Source: Truepera radiovictrix DSM 17093 (lineage in GTDB: Bacteria > Deinococcota > Deinococci > Deinococcales > Trueperaceae). Taken from it: a stretch of 64,000 nt of DNA. The notes beneath the pieces were generated by a model. It worked only from the letters and a program-made list of their open reading frames with translations, did no database searches and was not told the origin of the DNA. The DNA lies in contig NC_014221.1 in the NCBI RefSeq assembly GCF_000092425.1, forward strand, positions 2,857,001 through 2,921,000, in the 5' to 3' direction. Positions 53,368 through 61,778 of this stretch are shown here, in pieces. The position numbers were made by a program, and so were the translations under genes. The first letter of the stretch is position 1. The number at the start of each line of letters is the position of its first letter.

Positions 53368-54399
53368 TCAGGGCGACGCCGGCAGTTCGCCGAAGGTTTC
53401 CAAACGGGCGATCGCGCGCTCGTAACCCGCTGCAGTCCCCGCGGCGGCCGTCGGCAACCGGTAGGGCCCGACGAACACCGTCGGCGTCGCGCTGAGCCCT
53501 AGGGTCTGGGTCGCGAGCGCGTACGCCTCGCGGACGGTTTCGGTGTAGTGCCCCTCAGTGAGGCACGCCGCGACGCCCTCCGCCGACAAACCGACCTCGC
53601 GGGCGAGCCGCACGAAGTAGGGCGCGGGGTCGCCGAGGTCGCGCCACGCCCCCTGCCGCTCCAAAAGGGCGTCGTGAAAGGTCCAAAACGCCTCCGGGTC
53701 GCCCGCGTTGGCGTCGGTCACGCATTCGGCCGCCTCGGCGGCGGGGGCGGCGTTGGCGTGGATGCTTAGGAGCGGCAGGTGGTGGAACTCGAAGCGCACG
53801 TCGCCGCGCGCGAGCAGGGTCGCTTTGAGCTCGGGTAGCACCTCGAGCCCGTAGCGCGCGCAGAAGGGGCACTGCAAGTCGGAAAACGCGCGGACGACGA
53901 CCGCCGCGTCCGCAGGGCCCAGGGTGTGGCGCACCGCCGGAAAGCGGTCTTCGGGCACCGCGGCGAGCTCGAGCTCAAAGCGCACGTGTGGCGCCCCCCC
54001 GACGCGTACGGGGTCGGGGGTGACCGTGAGGCGCAGCGCGAACTCCTCGACGTTGAGGCCGACCTCCCCCTGACCGGTGAGCTCCTCGGTGCGCGCCGCC
54101 AAAAACTCGGCGAGCGGCGCCGCGATCCCCTCGCCGTAGCCCGTCGCCGCCCCCACGAGCTGCGCGAGGTCGCGCCGACCCACCTCGTCCAAGACCCCCC
54201 GACCCGACACGCGGTAGAGCGCCCCCCCTCTGGGGGTGAGTTCTAGCGTCAGCCCCCCCAAGGCGTAGCGCTCCCCCGCTTCGCGCAGCTCGAGCCGCTC
54301 GACGAGCGCCTCCGGCGGCTCACCGATCTGCGCCGCGGCCACCGACAGCACGGCCCCCAGCAGCACCCCTAGGAGCGCCCCCCCGAAGGGCGCCCTCAC
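53368..54399 (-). CDS. DsbA-family thioredoxin-fold exported protein
   Basis: 343 residues from a GTG overlapping the carboxypeptidase stop (GTGA). Signal peptide: RAPFGGALLGVLLGAVLSVAAAQ. After a roughly 150-residue unassigned N-terminal domain comes the thiol oxidoreductase: VVRAFSDLQCPFCARYGLEV with active-site CPFC, HHLPLLSIHANAAPAAEAAEC, and the cis-Pro in SATPTVFVGPYRLP. It would form or rearrange disulfides in the periplasm. The frame runs on from the broken carboxypeptidase gene upstream, but the join is a frameshift artefact, not a fusion. Confidence 0.88.
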   Translation of the reverse strand: MRAPFGGALLGVLLGAVLSVAAAQIGEPPEALVERLELREAGERYALGGLTLELTPRGGALYRVSGRGVLDEVGRRDLAQLVGAATGYGEGIAAPLAEFLAARTEELTGQGEVGLNVEEFALRLTVTPDPVRVGGAPHVRFELELAAVPEDRFPAVRHTLGPADAAVVVRAFSDLQCPFCARYGLEVLPELKATLLARGDVRFEFHHLPLLSIHANAAPAAEAAECVTDANAGDPEAFWTFHDALLERQGAWRDLGDPAPYFVRLAREVGLSAEGVAACLTEGHYTETVREAYALATQTLGLSATPTVFVGPYRLPTAAAGTAAGYERAIARLETFGELPASP

Positions 54400-55968
54400 G
54401 CACCCAACCCGTAGAGCGCGCGGAACTTGCGGTTGAGGTAACCCACATAGGGCGCTGCGCTGAGCTCCGAGCCGGTCGCGCGCCGCAGGAGTTCGGCGGG
54501 TTCGAAGCGCGAGCCGTGTTGATGCACCTGTTCGCGCAACCACCCGAGGAGCGTGCCGAAGCGCCCGGCTTCGATCTCCGCCTCGAGCTCCGGGTGCGCC
54601 GCCTTGGCGGCCTCGTAGAGCTGCACGCTCATGAGGTTGCCGAGCGTGTAGGTCGGAAAGTAGCCGATCATCCCCAGTGTCTTGCAAACAGCCCACGGCG
54701 TCGTCGGGCGGCACCACCCCCAGGTACGCCTCGTAACGGGCGTTCCACGCTTCGGGGAGCTCGCGCACCGTCAGCGACCCCTCGAGCAGCGCGAGCTCGA
54801 GCTCAAAGCGCACCATCACGTGGAGGTTGTAGGTCACCTCGTCGGCCTCGACCCGGATCAAGCTCGGCTCGACCCGGTTGACAGCGGCGTAAAAGTCCTC
54901 CAAAGCGACCCCGGCGAGGGCTTCGGGAAAGATCTCCTGCAGCTTCGGGTAGGCCCAGCGCCAGAAGGGGAGGCTGCGCCCCACCAGGTTCTCCCAGAGG
55001 CGCGACTGCGACTCGTGCACCCCCAAGCTCACCGCGTGCTCCAGAGGCGAGCGCGCGTAGCGCGCCGCGATCCCCTGCTCGTACATCGCGTGCCCCGCCT
55101 CGTGGATCGTACCGAAAAGCGCGGGGTTCAAAAACGTCGGTTCGTAACGCGTGGTGATGCGCACGTCCCCCTGACCGATGCGCGTGGCAAAGGGGTGCAC
55201 GGTGCGGTCGAGGCGCCCCCCCTCGAAGTCGTAACCGAGCGCGCGCACCACAAACCGGCCAAACGCCTCCTGGTCGGCCTCCGCAAAGGGGCGCCGCACG
55301 GGGGCGTCGGAGAGTACGCGGCCGCTCGCGGCGATCTCCCGCAACAGCGTCACGGTCGCGTCGCGCAGCTCGGCGAACACCCGCTTGAGCGTCTCGACGT
55401 CGCTCCCCGGCTCGTAAAGGTCGTGGAGCGCGTTGTAGGGGTGGCCTTCAAAGCCCAAAAAGTCGGCGTAGCGGCGGCTTAGCTCCAAGGTCTTCTCGAG
55501 GTGCGGGGCAAAGCGCGCGAAGTCGGCCTCGGCGCGCGCCTCCGTCCAAGCCGCTAGCGCCGCACTGCGCGCGCGGCTCACCTCCGCCACAAAGTCGCTC
55601 GGCACCTTCTGGGCGCGCTCGACGTCGCGCCGCGCCTCGCGCACAAACGCGCCCACCTCGCTCTCCGGATCGACCCCCTCGAGCGCCCTAAGCAGCTCCT
55701 TAAGCCTCGGGTCCGTCAGGCGCTCGTGGATCACCTGCCCGAGCGTCGCGAGCTGCTGCCCGCGCGTCGCGGCCGCTTTCGGCGGCAAGTTGACGCTCTC
55801 GTCCCACGAGAGGAGCGACTGCGCTTGCGACAGGTCGCTGATCACCCCGAAGGCCTCGCGAAGCGCCGCAAAAGCCGCCTCCTGCTCGCCGTTCAGGTCG
55901 CCCTGGAAGGTCACGCCCACCTCCGGCGCGCCCTGTTGCTCTGCTTGATCGAAAGTTTGAGAAGCCAT
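54396..55968 (-). pseudogene. M32 carboxypeptidase (Taq type), frameshifted
   Basis: From the ATG at 55968 (5 nt after TAAGCT) the frame encodes most of a carboxypeptidase Taq: LSWDESVNLPPKAAATRGQQLATLGQ in parts, the zinc motif FGTIHEAGHAMYEQG, HESQSRLWENLVGRS and VTYNLHVMVRFELE. After GCLQDT (about 54680) the expected HW of the family motif QDxHW is missing and the frame changes; the rest, MIGYFPTYTLGNLMSVQLYE and on to LNRKFRALYGLGA, is in another frame. The total, 1573 nt, is one more than a multiple of three. A deletion of about 5 nt explains this. A recent mutation or sequencing error are equally possible; otherwise the gene looks healthy. Confidence 0.85.
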
Positions 55969-56162
55969 AACCCAGCTTAACGCACCGTTTAACGTTCCGT
56001 TTATGTCGCTTGCGCTCTTGCTTCCGCGGCGGGGCGAGCAACGGCGTCGTGAACGCGCGGATTCACGGGCCTGCGCAGCCAAGCGTCGCGCAGGCCGCTT
56101 TTGGCGCCTCACAGTTCGTTTCACGCCGGGTTCTAAGGTGGTCGCGTGCTATCTTACGGACT

Positions 56163-58028
56163 ATGAATCTCGACATGAGCGAGGCCGCCCGCGACTTTTT
56201 GCACCGCGAGCGTCTGGTCATCGCCGATCTCATCGCACTGCTCGGGCGCCTCGACGCGCACAAAGAGGACCTCCAGGAGCTGCGCACCGCGCTCGAAGAC
56301 CTCGAGGGCCTCTTTATGCTCGTCGTGTGCGGCGAGTACAACGCCGGCAAGTCAACCTTTCTAAACGCCCTTTTGGGCCACAAGGTGATGCTCGAGGGGG
56401 TCACGCCGACAACCGACCGCATCACCATCGTGACCTACGGCGACAGGGCGCGCGACACCGAAGAGGGCGACTTTATCCTCCGCCGCGAGTTTCCCGCCCC
56501 CATCTTGCAGGAGCTCGCGCTCGTCGATACGCCGGGGACGAACGCGGTCATCCAGAAGCACCAGGAGCTCACCGAGCGCTTCGTCCCCCGCGCCGACCTG
56601 GTGCTCTTCGTGACGTCCGCCGACCGCCCCTTCACGGAGTCCGAGCGCCGCTTTTTGGAGCTTATCCGCTCGTGGGGGAAAAAGGTCGTGGTGGTGGTCA
56701 ACAAGTTCGACATCTTAGAACCCGACGAGCGCGAGAAGGTGCTCGAGTTCGTCCGCGACCACGCGCGCGAGGCGCTCCACGAGAGCATCGAGGTCGCGCC
56801 GCAGGTCTTCGGCGTCGCCGCCAAGAGCGCCTTTCGGGCGCGCCAAGCGGGGGACGAAGCGGCGCTCGCGGCGAGCGGTCTCCCCGCGCTCGAAGACTTT
56901 ATCGAACGCACCCTCTCGGCAGGGGCCCGCGTCCAACTCAAGCTCGCCTCACCCCTGGGGGTCGCGCACCGCATCGCCGCGCGCTACGCGCGCACCACCC
57001 AAGAGCGCCTCGCGCTCCTCGCCGACGACCGCCGCACCCTGCAGGAGGTCGACCGGCAGCTCGAGCAGTTTAAGCGCGACATGTACCGCGGTTTCGAGAG
57101 CTACCTCACGCAGGTCAAAACGGTGCTTATCGAGGTCGAGCGGCGTGGCGACGTCTTTTTCGACGACACCGTCCGCTTGCGGCGCATTCTGCAGCTCATG
57201 GACAACGAGCGCATCCGCGAGGCCTTTGAAGCGCGCGTCATCCGCGGCGCCGACAAGGAGATCGACGGGGTGGTCGCCGAGATGGTCGACTGGTTTATCT
57301 CGAGCAACCTGCAGGTCTGGGAAGACATGATGAACTTCGTCACCACCCGCCGCCAAGCGGGCGAGGAGCGGCTGATCGGCGAGGTCGGGGGCCGCTTCCA
57401 GTACGACCGCGACGCGCTGATCCGCGGGCTCTCGGCGAGCGCCGAGGAGGTGCTCTCGTCGTACAACCAAGACCTCGAGGCGCGCCGCTTGGCCAACGCC
57501 CTGCAGGCTTCGGCGGTGCAGACGGGACTCATCCAGGTCGGTGGCATCGGGCTCGGGGCCGCCGCCGTCGCCTTTTTGTCAGGCGCCGCCCTCGACGCCA
57601 CCGGTATCGTTGCCGGGATCACCATGGCGGGGCTCGGCTTCCTCGTGCTCCCCAACCGCCGCCGCGTCGCCAAGCGCAACTTGCACGAGCAGATGCAGCG
57701 GCTCCGCGACGGCCTCGCCGAAAGCCTCACCGCGCAGTTTGAAGCGGAGCTGCGCCGCGCGACCGATAAGCTCTCCGCGGCGATCAGCCCCTACACCCGC
57801 TTTGTCCGCAGCGAGTCCGACCGTTTGGAGGAGCTCCAGGGTGACCTCGAGCGCGCCGAGCGCGAGCTCAAAGCCTTGCGCCGCGAGGTCGAGACGCTCG
57901 ACCTCAGCGCACCCAGCACACGCGGTAAGCGGCCGCCGCGGGCCCAGGAGACGCCCGCACTGGAAACTCCAAGCACCTCCGGCGCGCAACCGAGCGAGCG
58001 GGAGCGCGCGCGCAAAAGGAACGCGTAG
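56163..58028 (+). CDS. Bacterial dynamin-like GTPase
   Basis: 621 residues from the ATG at 56163, 7 nt after TATCTT; the frame runs further up without similarity. GTPase motifs: G1 GEYNAGKSTFLNALLG, G2 Thr in GVTPTTDRITI, G3 VDTPGTNAV, G4 VNKFDIL. A helical stalk follows, then a hydrophobic paired segment (VGGIGLGAAAVAFLSGAALD, GIVAGITMAGLGFLVLPNRR) suited to membrane insertion, and a coiled-coil end (RLEELQGDLERAERELKAL). Such proteins remodel or fuse membranes and respond to envelope stress. Divergent from the carboxypeptidase gene. Confidence 0.92.
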   Translation: MNLDMSEAARDFLHRERLVIADLIALLGRLDAHKEDLQELRTALEDLEGLFMLVVCGEYNAGKSTFLNALLGHKVMLEGVTPTTDRITIVTYGDRARDTEEGDFILRREFPAPILQELALVDTPGTNAVIQKHQELTERFVPRADLVLFVTSADRPFTESERRFLELIRSWGKKVVVVVNKFDILEPDEREKVLEFVRDHAREALHESIEVAPQVFGVAAKSAFRARQAGDEAALAASGLPALEDFIERTLSAGARVQLKLASPLGVAHRIAARYARTTQERLALLADDRRTLQEVDRQLEQFKRDMYRGFESYLTQVKTVLIEVERRGDVFFDDTVRLRRILQLMDNERIREAFEARVIRGADKEIDGVVAEMVDWFISSNLQVWEDMMNFVTTRRQAGEERLIGEVGGRFQYDRDALIRGLSASAEEVLSSYNQDLEARRLANALQASAVQTGLIQVGGIGLGAAAVAFLSGAALDATGIVAGITMAGLGFLVLPNRRRVAKRNLHEQMQRLRDGLAESLTAQFEAELRRATDKLSAAISPYTRFVRSESDRLEELQGDLERAERELKALRREVETLDLSAPSTRGKRPPRAQETPALETPSTSGAQPSERERARKRNA

Positions 58029-58296
58029 CGCGCGCCAGAGCGCCGCAAGCCTCCCCCCATCTCGGTCACCTCACGCGCGTTGCCTCTACGCAGATCTCAC
58101 GCAGCTCCGACCAACGAGGGAGCCCCCGACGTTCATCTAGCACGCCTTAGAGGTAACGTCTCACTACCCTTGCAACGCGGGCGACCCGCCCTTGGGTGCC
58201 GTGGCCACCGCGAAACTTCGGGCGCGAGCGCGCCGCAACGCTGCTCCACGAGCCCGCAGCCCTTTCTAGCTAACCCTTGAGCTGGGGTGAGCGAGC

Positions 58297-58323
58297 CAAA
58301 AAAAGCGCGGCCAAAGCCGCGCT
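58297..58323 (-). terminator. Terminator of the first Ig-domain lipoprotein gene
   Basis: AGCGCGGC (58304-58311), loop CAAA, GCCGCGCT (58316-58323); on the minus strand followed by a run of seven T. It lies 20 nt past the stop. The rest of 58029-58296 shows no gene. Confidence 0.9.
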
Positions 58324-58343
58324 CTTTCCCTGTTAGGGCGGGG

Positions 58344-59165
58344 TTACTCGATGATGACGTAGCCGCGGATCGGCTCGTTCGAGGTGTTGCCGCCCGCGTC
58401 GGTCACCTGCGTGCGGAAGACGTAGGCGAACTCGTTGCCCGAGCCGGGGAGCTGGTCGATGTTGACGACGTCACTCGCGACGTTGATCTGATAGACGCAC
58501 GTCACGCTGGTCGAAGCGCCCGACAGGTCGCAGTTGTCGCCCGTGGGCTCGCCGGCAAGCGTAAAGCCGCCGACGGGTTCGGTCGTGCTGAGCGTGCCCC
58601 TTAGACCTTCAGGGGAGCTATTTACGAGGTTGATGACGATGCCGGTGATCGGTTGGCTGCCGGTGTACTCGACTTGCGCGTAGAAGCTGCCCCCAGCCGG
58701 CACGCGGATGATGCGCTCGTCCGACGGGTCGCTGATGTTGTCACCGAGGTCGTTCGTAAAGGGGCCCTCGGGGCTCGTGCTGACACCGAAGGTGCCCGTG
58801 GGGGGGTCACCCGGCGTGATGGGGCCACCGTTGTCGGTCACCGTCACGGTCGTCGTCGCCGTCGTGCTACCCTGGGCGTTCGTCGCCGTCAGGGTGTACT
58901 CGGTCGTCGTGGTCGGCGAGACCGAGACGCTCGAGCTCCCCGTGACGTCACCCACACCCGGCTCGATCGACAGGGTCGTGGCGCCCGAGACCTCCCACGA
59001 CAGCGTCGCCGAACCACCCGACTGGATGGTGCTGGGGGTGGCGATAAAGCTCTCGATCGTCGGGCCCGTACCCGGACCCGGCGGTTGAGGGTCGATCAGA
59101 TCACCGCACGCCGCTAAACCCGCGACGAGCACTGTGGACACGAGTCCTGCTTTAAGTAACCTCAT
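58344..59165 (-). CDS. Ig-domain lipoprotein, paralogue of the next gene
   Basis: 273 residues. Lipobox GLAAC. An Ig-like domain (TIESFIATPSTIQSGGSATL, SWEVSGATTLSIEPGVGDVT, TTTEYTLTATNAQGS) leads to a second, conserved domain: SPEGPFTNDLGDNISDPSDERI, GGFTLAGEPTGDNCDLSG, and VTCVYQINVASDVVNIDQLPGSGNEFAYVFRTQVTDAGGNTSNEPIRGYV in pieces. Two cysteines likely pair. The second domain is nearly the same in the neighbouring protein. Surface role unknown. GGAGGAG precedes the ATG. Confidence 0.8.
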   Translation of the reverse strand: MRLLKAGLVSTVLVAGLAACGDLIDPQPPGPGTGPTIESFIATPSTIQSGGSATLSWEVSGATTLSIEPGVGDVTGSSSVSVSPTTTTEYTLTATNAQGSTTATTTVTVTDNGGPITPGDPPTGTFGVSTSPEGPFTNDLGDNISDPSDERIIRVPAGGSFYAQVEYTGSQPITGIVINLVNSSPEGLRGTLSTTEPVGGFTLAGEPTGDNCDLSGASTSVTCVYQINVASDVVNIDQLPGSGNEFAYVFRTQVTDAGGNTSNEPIRGYVIIE

Positions 59166-59391
59166 GTGCTCCTCCTACAGGTAATTGACAGCCCCCCTTA
59201 GGCGCAGCCGCACCCAAGAGCAAGATACTGCCCTTACTCCCCCACCTTACTTGATTCGACATGAAAAGCCAATGAAGCGTGCACACCTTTCTCGGCGTTT
59301 TGGGTGTATGGGGCCTCCCAGGCGCTCCAGTTCCCCTGACGCCGAGCGCTCGGTTGCCCCAAAAATGCCGCTGCGCAACCGTCGCCGCGTA

Positions 59392-59417
59392 GAAAAGGGA
59401 AGGCCTTCGCCTTCCCT
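59392..59417 (-). terminator. Terminator of the second Ig-domain lipoprotein gene
   Basis: AGGGAAGGC (59396-59404), loop CTTC, GCCTTCCCT (59409-59417), followed on the minus strand by TTTTCT. It starts 20 nt past the stop, the same distance as for the sister gene. Confidence 0.85.
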
Positions 59418-59436
59418 ACAGCGGGTGCTTGTGCCC

Positions 59437-60648
59437 TTACTCGGCGAGCGCCACCGTGACGTCCGCCGTGTCGAGGACCTCGTCCGCCGCGTCGAAGAGG
59501 CTTAGCGTAAAGGTCGTCTCCTGGTCGATGCCGCTCTCGAGCGTGTAGCTGCTGCCCGTCACGATGACCTCATCCGCGCCCAGCACGTCCTGGTCGGCGG
59601 TTAGCGACAGGGTGCTGCCGCTCGGCACGTCGCCCGAGAGGCTCCACGACAGAGTGATGCTCTCCCCCGCCGGCGCAGGGTTGGGCGACGCTGTAAACGC
59701 GGTGATCAGCTCCTCGCTCGGCGGTTCTGGAGCCGGGGGCTGCGGTGGGGCGGGTGGCTCGGGCTGCTCCGGCGGTTCTGGCTGGGGCGGGGAGGGCTCC
59801 TCGGGGGGCGCCGGGGGGGTCGCCGCCCCACCGACGACCACGTAGCCGCGGATCGGCTCGTTCGAGGTGTTCCCCGCCGCGTCGGTCACCTGCGTACGGA
59901 AGACGTAAGCAAACTCATTTTCGGAGCCCGCCAGACGGTCGATGTTGACCACGTCGTCGCCGACGTCGATCTGGTAGACGCAGGTGATGCTCGTCGGGCG
60001 GTTTTGCAGGTCGCAACCCGAGTTCACCGGTCCCACGAGGGTAAAGCCCGAGACGCTCTGTCCCTGGACGAGCGTCCCCGCGATCCCCGGCGGGTTACGA
60101 TTGACGAGGTTGATCTGAATCGCGGCGATACCGCTCGGGTCGCTATAGGACACCTGAGCGAAGAACGAGTCGCCGGGTTCAAGCTGCACGACGCGCTCGT
60201 CATTCGGGCCCGTGATGTTCTCCGCGCGGTCGTTCGTAAAGGGGCCGTTGGCCGTCGGGCCGACGGCGAAGTTGCCGGTCGGCGGGGTCGTGTCCTGCCC
60301 CGGCGGCTCGGGGGCCGTGCCGTCATCGAGCGTCACCGTTGTCTGCGCGCTGCTCTCACCCGCGCTGTTGCGCGCCGTGAGCGTGTACGTCGTCGTCTGG
60401 GTCGGGTTCACGGTCGTGCTGCTGCCCGACACGGCGACGCCACCCGGGTCGAGCGTGAGGCTCGTCACGGCCCCCGAGAGCTGCCAGCTGAGCGTCACCT
60501 CTTGACCCGGCGCCGTGATGACCGCAGGGTTCGCCGTAAAGCTGCGGATTTCAGGTCGCTGGGGTGTCGGTTCCGGCCCCCCGCCAAAGAAGTCGCATCC
60601 TACGAGCAGCACCACCAACAGGGCGGCCGCCCCTCGCATCTGTCGCAT
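59437..60648 (-). CDS. Ig-domain lipoprotein, longer paralogue
   Basis: 403 residues. Lipobox LLVGC. Same plan as its neighbour: Ig-like domain (IRSFTANPAVITAPGQEVTL, SWQLSGAVTSL), then the shared domain with NGPFTNDRAENITGPNDER, ITCVYQIDVGDDVVNIDRL and TQVTDAAGNTSNEPIRGYV. It adds a Pro/Glu-rich linker (EEPSPPQPEPPEQPEPPAPP) and another Ig-like domain at the end (SFTASPNPAPAGESITLSW-like FTASPNPAPAGESITLSWSL). Surface anchored; ligand unknown. Confidence 0.8.
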   Translation of the reverse strand: MRQMRGAAALLVVLLVGCDFFGGGPEPTPQRPEIRSFTANPAVITAPGQEVTLSWQLSGAVTSLTLDPGGVAVSGSSTTVNPTQTTTYTLTARNSAGESSAQTTVTLDDGTAPEPPGQDTTPPTGNFAVGPTANGPFTNDRAENITGPNDERVVQLEPGDSFFAQVSYSDPSGIAAIQINLVNRNPPGIAGTLVQGQSVSGFTLVGPVNSGCDLQNRPTSITCVYQIDVGDDVVNIDRLAGSENEFAYVFRTQVTDAAGNTSNEPIRGYVVVGGAATPPAPPEEPSPPQPEPPEQPEPPAPPQPPAPEPPSEELITAFTASPNPAPAGESITLSWSLSGDVPSGSTLSLTADQDVLGADEVIVTGSSYTLESGIDQETTFTLSLFDAADEVLDTADVTVALAE

Positions 60649-60862
60649 CGTCGCCTCCTCTCACCGAACCTCGGTATGGCTGTGATGATACCCGCTTTGA
60701 GCGGCGCGCGCTAGCGTCTAGCCCCCGTTGTGGGGTATCCCGGACGACGGGTACAGCACGGGCCGCTGCAAAACCGTCGTTTGCGAGAGGGTGCTCACCC
60801 TAACGCCCCGCATCGATAAGCACGTAAACAGGTTGAACTGTCGGGCAGCAGCGCAAACGCGA

Positions 60863-60895
60863 GCCGAGCAGCTGCCCTCGGGGCAGCTGCTCGGC
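60863..60895. repeat. Perfect 15-bp inverted repeat with 3-nt loop
   Basis: GCCGAGCAGCTGCCC (60863-60877) and GGGCAGCTGCTCGGC (60881-60895). No T-run flanks it. It is 84 bp past the stop of the small gene at 60979 and may end that transcript. The rest of the 60649-60978 gap holds no gene. Confidence 0.6.
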
Positions 60896-60978
60896 ATCGA
60901 CGACCCAGTTGCCTCAAACCCACGTGCCGCTCGCGAGCGCACCCCGCCTAACACCCCGTACCCCTACCGGCGAAGCGG

Positions 60979-61272
60979 CTAGTCGTAGAGCTCGCCAGTA
61001 AAGGGGGCGTTGCCACGGAAAAGCTCGAGCAGCTCGCTCTCCGAAACCCCCGCCAAAAGGCCCGCTGCAGCCAGCTTGCCAAAGACCGACGAGGGCGTTT
61101 CAGCGGCGAACGCCTCGAGCCACGAGAGGGCCGCTGCATCCTCTAGCTGCCGCTCTTTCAGCGTCGCAGCGCGCCGCTTGAGCCTCTCTACAAACCCACC
61201 CCGCCTTGGAACGAGGGAGCGCCGCTCCGCCCGCTGCCCCTCGCCGATACCGGAGTTCGCATGTTTCATCAC
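60979..61272 (-). CDS. Small protein of unknown function
   Basis: 97 residues. A very strong ribosome-binding site (AGGAGGTGG) lies just upstream of GTG 61272/ATG 61269. The first half is basic (RRGGFVERLKRRAATLKERQ), the second half has a helical SSVFGKLAAAGLLAGVSESELLELF and ends FTGELYD. No family recognised. The leader-plus-core look recalls small peptide precursors, but no modifying enzyme is adjacent, so this is only a resemblance. Confidence 0.6.
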   Translation of the reverse strand: MMKHANSGIGEGQRAERRSLVPRRGGFVERLKRRAATLKERQLEDAAALSWLEAFAAETPSSVFGKLAAAGLLAGVSESELLELFRGNAPFTGELYD

Positions 61273-61444
61273 GGTTAACCACCTCCTGCGAGCAGCTTAA
61301 GGCGGCCCTCCACACCAACCGTGTGCACGCTTCACAAGCGTGCGGGGACTTTTCCGTCAGAGCGCCTATCCGCAAGGCGTGATCATCAGGCTTGCTGAGC
61401 GTTGTAAAACGCCTTACAACCTCCTCCAAACATGAGCGCAGCTC

Positions 61445-61558
61445 TCATTTTAAAAGATTAACAAGCAGCTAAAAAATCAGCACGGCTAGCCTGTAGCGAA
61501 AAAACAGCCCTCACCAATTTTCATTTTTCACTCATTTTATCTTAATTCTCTTCATTTT
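61445..61558. promoter_or_regulatory. AT-rich tract with phased TCATTTT repeats
   Basis: TCATTTT occurs at 61445, 61521, 61532 and 61552. The last three are 11 and 20 bp apart, close to whole helical turns. The tract is strikingly AT-rich for this GC-rich DNA. It lies in the 506-bp gap between the divergent small-protein and secreted-lipoprotein genes and may be an upstream activating or curved-DNA element. Confidence 0.5.
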
Positions 61559-61683
61559 CTCATACGCTACCTTCATCCTCGCTGAGCGGGTGGCCTCCCC
61601 TCAACACCTGTAACGTCCGCCCCACCGCACCTGGTTGGGGCGGGGCGCTACAGACCCTGCCGGAAGATGCTGCAGCAGGGGGC

Positions 61684-61712
61684 ACCTCTAAGCGTGGGGG
61701 GCGCTTAGAGGT
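61684..61712 (+). promoter_or_regulatory. Strong hairpin in the leader of the secreted lipoprotein gene
   Basis: ACCTCTAAGCG (61684-61694) pairs perfectly with CGCTTAGAGGT (61702-61712) around a G-rich 7-nt loop. CTGCCGGA repeats flank it (61657-61664 and 61718-61725). The start codon is 67 nt further on. The layout suggests a structured untranslated leader; it does not match a riboswitch class known to me. Confidence 0.5.
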
Positions 61713-61778
61713 CCTCTCTGCCGGAGCGGCTTATCCGGTCAGATTCCACGAAGCTGGGCAGCGGAGAGGAAGCGAGAG

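Noticed and set aside
53368-56124. A continuous 918-residue reading joining the M32 carboxypeptidase to the DsbA-like protein
   Set aside because: Between the two family-like parts lies about 90 residues of Arg-rich nonsense, while the true carboxypeptidase ending is intact in another frame and the DsbA-like protein has its own start and signal peptide.
56003-57073. Plus-strand frame over the start of the dynamin gene
   Set aside because: Arg-rich translation, no motif, overlaps the GTPase domain coding region.
60979-61272. A lasso-peptide or lanthipeptide precursor
   Set aside because: Only the length and leader-like look fit; no modification, protease or export gene is adjacent.
61640-61778. 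A c-di-GMP, cobalamin or other known riboswitch in the leader of the 61.8 kb gene
   Set aside because: The hairpin is strong, but none of the conserved words of those classes could be matched; reported only as an unassigned structured leader.
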